Positions 62,649 to 64,000 of a stretch of 64,000 bases of DNA are shown piece by piece. The translations under genes were made by a program, and so were the position numbers. This DNA comes from Bacillota bacterium (GTDB lineage Bacteria; Bacillota; Clostridia; Acetivibrionales; DSM-1351), in the NCBI GenBank assembly GCA_023444055.1, contig JAEZRV010000045.1, positions 15,540 to 79,539 of the forward strand. The letters run 5' to 3'. Under the pieces are notes generated by a model. That model ran no database searches, was not told the DNA's origin, and worked only from the letters and a program-made list of their open reading frames with translations. How positions within the stretch are numbered: the first letter of the stretch is position 1; every line of letters begins with the position of its first letter.

Positions 62649-64000
62649 ATGAAAACATTCAATAGTATTAAAACTAAAATGGTATTTTTAACAGGTATTA
62701 TTATGCTAGTGGTGTGTTTGCTAATATCAATTGTTTCTTTTCTTGATTTTTCATCTGCAGCTACATCTCAATCTGCCACATCTCTTACTAATATTGCGCG
62801 CCAGACTGCTAAAGTAGTTGAAGCTGAAATAAACAGTCGCTATAAATCATTAGAGGTAATTGCGGCAATGAAAGATATAAAAGACAAGGATATTAGTATC
62901 GAAAAAAAATTCGAAATTTTAAATTCTGAAATGAACAGACAAGGATTCAAAATGATGGCTCTTGCAGATGTAGATGGAAAGTCAACATCCACTAATGGTA
63001 AAGTCAGTGATATAGGAAACAGGGAATACTTTAAAAAAGCTGTAGCCGGAGAAAACGCTGTATCAGATCCTATAGTCAGCAAAGAAGACAAATCTATTGT
63101 TATAGCTTTTGCCGTACCAGTAAAGAATGATAGTAAGGTTGAAAAGGTTCTCATCGCTTTATATGATGGTAATTTGTTGTGCAGTATTACTAATAATGTA
63201 AAGTTTGGGGAAAGTGGAAAGGCATGCATGTTAAGCAAAAACGGCATAACTATTGCCCATTCAAATAAGGATCTTGTTCTGTCCATGGATAATGTCTTTG
63301 AGAATGTTAAGAAAGATCCCGAGCTAACGCAGCTGGCCGAACTTGAAAAACAAATGATTTTAGGCAAAGAAGGTTACGGAAAATATGAATATAAAGGTGT
63401 TACTAAATTTATGGGCTTTGCGCCTGTTGCCGTATCTGGATGGTCTCTTGCTGTTACTGCTCCTAAAGATGAAGTTTTTTCAGAAGTTAGTGATCTTGAA
63501 AATAAAATTATTATTGTATCAACAATTTGTATACTAATAGGGCTTGTCTTGATATTCTTTTTGATATCATCATTCGTTAAACCGATCAGACTTGCAGTAA
63601 AACATATGGAAATTTTATCTAAAGGTGATTTTACGCATGATATTCAATCTAGTATCTTGAAAAGGAAGGATGAGATTGGCATACTAGCCTGTTCAATTTC
63701 ACAGATGCAGTATTCTATTAAAGGAATGATACAAGGCGTTCTAATGGAAGCTAATGAATCAGAACAAAGTATGAGTTCGGCAAAAACCAATATCGATATT
63801 CTTAACTCTGATATAGAAGACATATCTGCAGCAACAGAAGAATTGTCAGCAGGTATGGAACAAACAGCTGCCTCAACACAAGAAATAAATGCGACAAGCG
63901 TAGAAATAGAGAATGCGGTGGATTCAATAGCAGAAAAAGCTCAAGAAGGTGCGGAAGCCGCATTGAAAATAACTAAGCGTGCTGAACAGCTAAAACAAAA
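62649..64000 (+). CDS. Methyl-accepting chemotaxis protein, 3' end outside window
   Basis: It starts at ATG 62649 with AAAAGGAGAAGG upstream; about 450 residues are in the window. First membrane segment about 12-35; extracellular double-Cache sensor about 40-285 (visible parts: ADVDGKSTSTNGKVSDIGNR EYFKKAVAGE, FAVPVK, MLSKNGITIAHSN, FAPVAVSGWSLAVTAP); second membrane segment about 295-317; HAMP about 318-370; then the start of the coiled-coil signalling domain (ISAATEELSAGMEQTAAST). The dCache type commonly binds amino acids or other small ligands. The signalling tip is beyond the edge. It is a different sensor class from the receptor at 36254. Confidence 0.92.
   Translation, partial: MKTFNSIKTKMVFLTGIIMLVVCLLISIVSFLDFSSAATSQSATSLTNIARQTAKVVEAEINSRYKSLEVIAAMKDIKDKDISIEKKFEILNSEMNRQGFKMMALADVDGKSTSTNGKVSDIGNREYFKKAVAGENAVSDPIVSKEDKSIVIAFAVPVKNDSKVEKVLIALYDGNLLCSITNNVKFGESGKACMLSKNGITIAHSNKDLVLSMDNVFENVKKDPELTQLAELEKQMILGKEGYGKYEYKGVTKFMGFAPVAVSGWSLAVTAPKDEVFSEVSDLENKIIIVSTICILIGLVLIFFLISSFVKPIRLAVKHMEILSKGDFTHDIQSSILKRKDEIGILACSISQMQYSIKGMIQGVLMEANESEQSMSSAKTNIDILNSDIEDISAATEELSAGMEQTAASTQEINATSVEIENAVDSIAEKAQEGAEAALKITKRAEQLKQ

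Overview
The window looks like chromosome of a low-GC, strictly anaerobic, cellulosome-forming clostridium (Ruminiclostridium / Clostridium cluster III type). The support is: three secreted proteins carrying type I dockerins (GH18, GH10 and a protein of unknown function), a SigI/RsgI sensor pair, an [FeFe]- and an [NiFe]-hydrogenase, strong GGAGG ribosome sites and AT-rich spacers. The species cannot be fixed by eye. No rRNA, tRNA, transposase, integrase or CRISPR array was seen.

Layout. 1-721 (-): start of a secreted serpin, cut by the window edge. 1068-16724 (+): one giant AT-less PKS/NRPS with the order KS-DH-KR-ACP-C-A-PCP-C-A-PCP-C-A-PCP, closed by a domain that resembles cyanobacterial acyl-ACP reductase (AAR) instead of a thioesterase. 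17046-19700: a Tet(M)-like ribosomal GTPase fused to a YacP/Rae1-type NYN nuclease. 19856-21673: GntR/ABC operon with a perfect operator over its promoter. 21828-27559: acetyltransferase, a putative eCIS-type effector, isochorismatase-fold hydrolase, dCTP deaminase, VOC protein and lipoprotein hydrolase. 27764-33009: membrane acyltransferase and a Pls-type (epsilon-poly-lysine synthetase-like) enzyme. 33473-35775: sigI-rsgI. 36254-43734: chemoreceptor (-), AraC regulator, Met T-box plus metG, secreted adenosine deaminase. 44243-47979: [NiFe]-hydrogenase group (protease, cytochrome-b5-like protein, small and large subunits). 48209-50492 (-): cupin and flavoprotein. 51468-58453: dockerin chitinase, GH43, FkbO/Hyg5-type chorismatase, dockerin protein, dockerin xylanase. 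58649-62089 (-): [FeFe]-hydrogenase fused to a GltD-like NAD(P)H module. 62649-end: chemoreceptor, cut by the window edge.

Functional themes. Two nonribosomal systems are present. The first is predicted to make an acylated tripeptide released reductively (possibly an ornithinal). The second has a lysine-type adenylation code and the membrane architecture of homopolymer synthetases. The polysaccharide genes and SigI/RsgI fit a plant- or chitin-degrading life, and the hydrogenases fit disposal or recycling of reductant.

Mobile DNA is limited to miniature elements. One family (at 33178, 35875, 44810 and 56854, plus one copy nested in another) has TACTA...TAGTA ends and mostly TAA/TTA 3-bp duplications. 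A filled/empty site comparison within the window proves insertion. A separate 334-bp element with CTGTTGCAAAACAA ends lies at 43771.
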